NCBI RefSeq assembly: GCF_008520305.1
Contig: NZ_ML703257.1
Span: forward strand, 26,831-89,572
DNA: 62,742 nt
Direction: 5' to 3'
From: Mesorhizobium sp. SARCC-RB16n
Lineage (GTDB): Bacteria > Pseudomonadota > Alphaproteobacteria > Rhizobiales > Rhizobiaceae
The translations under genes and the position numbers were made by a program. Shown here piece after piece: positions 61,666-62,742 of the stretch (position 1 is its first letter; the number at the start of each line of letters is the position of its first letter). The notes below the pieces were generated by a model that was given only the letters and a program-made list of their open reading frames with translations, made no database searches and was not told the DNA's origin.

Positions 61666-62625
61666 ATGAAAAAACTCATCCCAGTCATTCTCGGCTTGAC
61701 GCTGGCGGCGACGCTGTTCGCCGCCGATGCGGCGACATTGGTGCCGGCGGGAAACCGCAATGCCGAGCAGCCCGACATTCCAGGCGCCTCGAGCCGCCGC
61801 ACGCAGGCGACCAACACCACCTTTCAGGCGAAATACCGCAAGGTTTATGCGCTGCTGCAGAACGACGCCGATCTGCGCGCCAAGATCAAGAAGGCGGCGA
61901 GCGCCTACGGCATAGACCCCATGCACATCGTCGGCGCCATCGTCGGCGAGCATACCTATAATGTCGACGCCTACGACCGGCTGCAGACCTATTACGTCAA
62001 GGCGATTTCCTACCTCTCGAGCAAGCTGTCCTTCGCTTATGACGGCGAAGACGTGAGCGATTTCGTGCAGCGGCCGGAATTCAAGAAATGCGCCGCGATT
62101 TCGGACAGCTACGATCTGTGGGAATGCCGCGAGCAGGTCTGGAACCATTCGTTTCGCGGCAAGACCGTCGGCGGCGAGGATTTCCCCGACAACCGTTTCG
62201 GCGCCACCTTCTTCCAGCCCTACTATGCCGGCCAGACCTTCGGTCTAGGCCAGCTCAACCCGTTGACCGCCTTGCAGATGAGCGACCTCGTGCACAAGGT
62301 GTCCGGCCTGCCGGAGCTCGACGTCTCCGATCCCAATTCGGTCTACAAGACCATTATGGACCCCGACCTGACGCTGCCCTATGTCGCAGCGACGATCAGG
62401 AAGTCGATCGACGCCTACAAGAGCATCGCCGGCTTCGACATTTCGGGGAATCCGGGACTGACCGCCACGCTCTACAATGTCGGCAATCCGGAACAGCGCG
62501 CCTATGCGCTGAAGGCGGAGAACGACAAGCGCCGCGCCGCCGGCGAGCCGGAAAAGCTGCCGGAAGAGAATTATTACGGCTGGCTGGTAAACGACAAGCT
62601 GGCGGAGCTGAAGGCGCTGTTTTAG
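61666..62625 (+). CDS. DUF1402 family secreted protein
   Basis: This 319-residue protein has a signal peptide (MKKLIPVILGLTLAATLFAADA). The mature part carries PMHIVGAIVGEHTYNVDAYDR near residue 84 and GQTFGLGQLNPLTALQMSDL near residue 188, which resemble lytic-transglycosylase-like (lysozyme-fold) sequences with Glu. DUF1402 proteins are rhizobial; function untested to my knowledge. It follows hslU in the same direction. Confidence 0.82.
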   Translation: MKKLIPVILGLTLAATLFAADAATLVPAGNRNAEQPDIPGASSRRTQATNTTFQAKYRKVYALLQNDADLRAKIKKAASAYGIDPMHIVGAIVGEHTYNVDAYDRLQTYYVKAISYLSSKLSFAYDGEDVSDFVQRPEFKKCAAISDSYDLWECREQVWNHSFRGKTVGGEDFPDNRFGATFFQPYYAGQTFGLGQLNPLTALQMSDLVHKVSGLPELDVSDPNSVYKTIMDPDLTLPYVAATIRKSIDAYKSIAGFDISGNPGLTATLYNVGNPEQRAYALKAENDKRRAAGEPEKLPEENYYGWLVNDKLAELKALF

Positions 62626-62722
62626 CGCGAGAGGATGCGCTGACATTAACTTGCCGACGCTGCGCCGCCCCTCATTGTCCTGCCGGACATTTCTCCCCGT
62701 ATAGTGACCAGGGGAATCGCAT

Positions 62723-62742
62723 ATGACGTTTTGGGAGTTGAA
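62723..62742 (+). CDS. Start of a gene cut by the window end
   Basis: AGGGGAAT is followed 5 bases later by ATG at 62723, and the frame MTFWEL stays open to the window end. It is too short to identify. Confidence 0.45.

Overview
The window comes from a GC-rich alphaproteobacterial chromosome, most likely Mesorhizobium or a close Phyllobacteriaceae relative. The pointers are the his-coaA and hslV-GNAT-DUF2585-hslU-DUF1402 gene orders, a rhizobial L-carnitine catabolic cluster, xylA/xylB, and short palindromic intergenic repeats of rhizobial style. This assignment is by recall of gene order and protein families, not by a database search.

Layout. 58-8391: meta-cleavage catabolism of 4-hydroxyphenylacetate/homoprotocatechuate (hpaH, G, D, E, F, the regulator hpaR, the hydroxylase hpaC/hpaB, and a divergent AraC-type regulator). 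8429-14307: an RNA-repair locus. A sigma54 promoter drives a Ro60 (TROVE/vWA) gene, then about 1.1 kb of tandem structured RNAs, then rtcB; the divergent rtcR encodes the matching sigma54 activator. 14474-19985: a lipoprotein, a relic of an oligopeptide-transporter ATPase, and a liv-type ABC transporter. 19986-23139: an accessory stretch with two secreted low-complexity proteins and two long gaps. 23140-31521: ketopantoate reductase, acyl-CoA synthetase, gamma-glutamyltransferase and a Pot-like ABC transporter, with a divergent GntR regulator. 32469-41270: a carnitine/gamma-butyrobetaine catabolic cluster and its GlxA-type regulator. 41330-50658: xylose genes, LysE exporter, L,D-transpeptidase, PPi-dependent phosphofructokinase, and MBL hydrolase. 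50848-62742: DegP protease, coaA, histidine biosynthesis, hslVU and neighbours.

The most striking region is 9870-10885 (minus strand). It holds seven tandem copies of a bacterial Y RNA-like element. Each copy has a Ro60-type stem (5' strand GRCGAAUGC, 3' strand CUUGUCGYC, with A-U/G-C covariation between copies) and a second covarying 7-8 bp helix. Inside these lies a tRNA body in circularly permuted order: T arm and 3' acceptor strand first, then a short linker, then the 5' acceptor strand. The bodies differ from copy to copy and resemble different tRNAs. The stem is joined at the anticodon loop in some copies (Y1, Y2, probably Y3) and inside the D loop in others (Y4, Y6, Y7). Co-transcription with Ro60 and RtcB under RtcR suggests a damage-induced RNA surveillance and repair operon carrying an expanded repertoire of tRNA mimics.

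Elsewhere the genes form conventional pathways. The hpa genes convert 4-hydroxyphenylacetate toward pyruvate and succinate semialdehyde, with the aldolase expected just left of the window. The carnitine genes can activate gamma-butyrobetaine and carry it to carnitine and glycine betaine, with an HD-domain protein of unknown role in the middle. The his genes form one tight operon that includes an arginase-fold protein.
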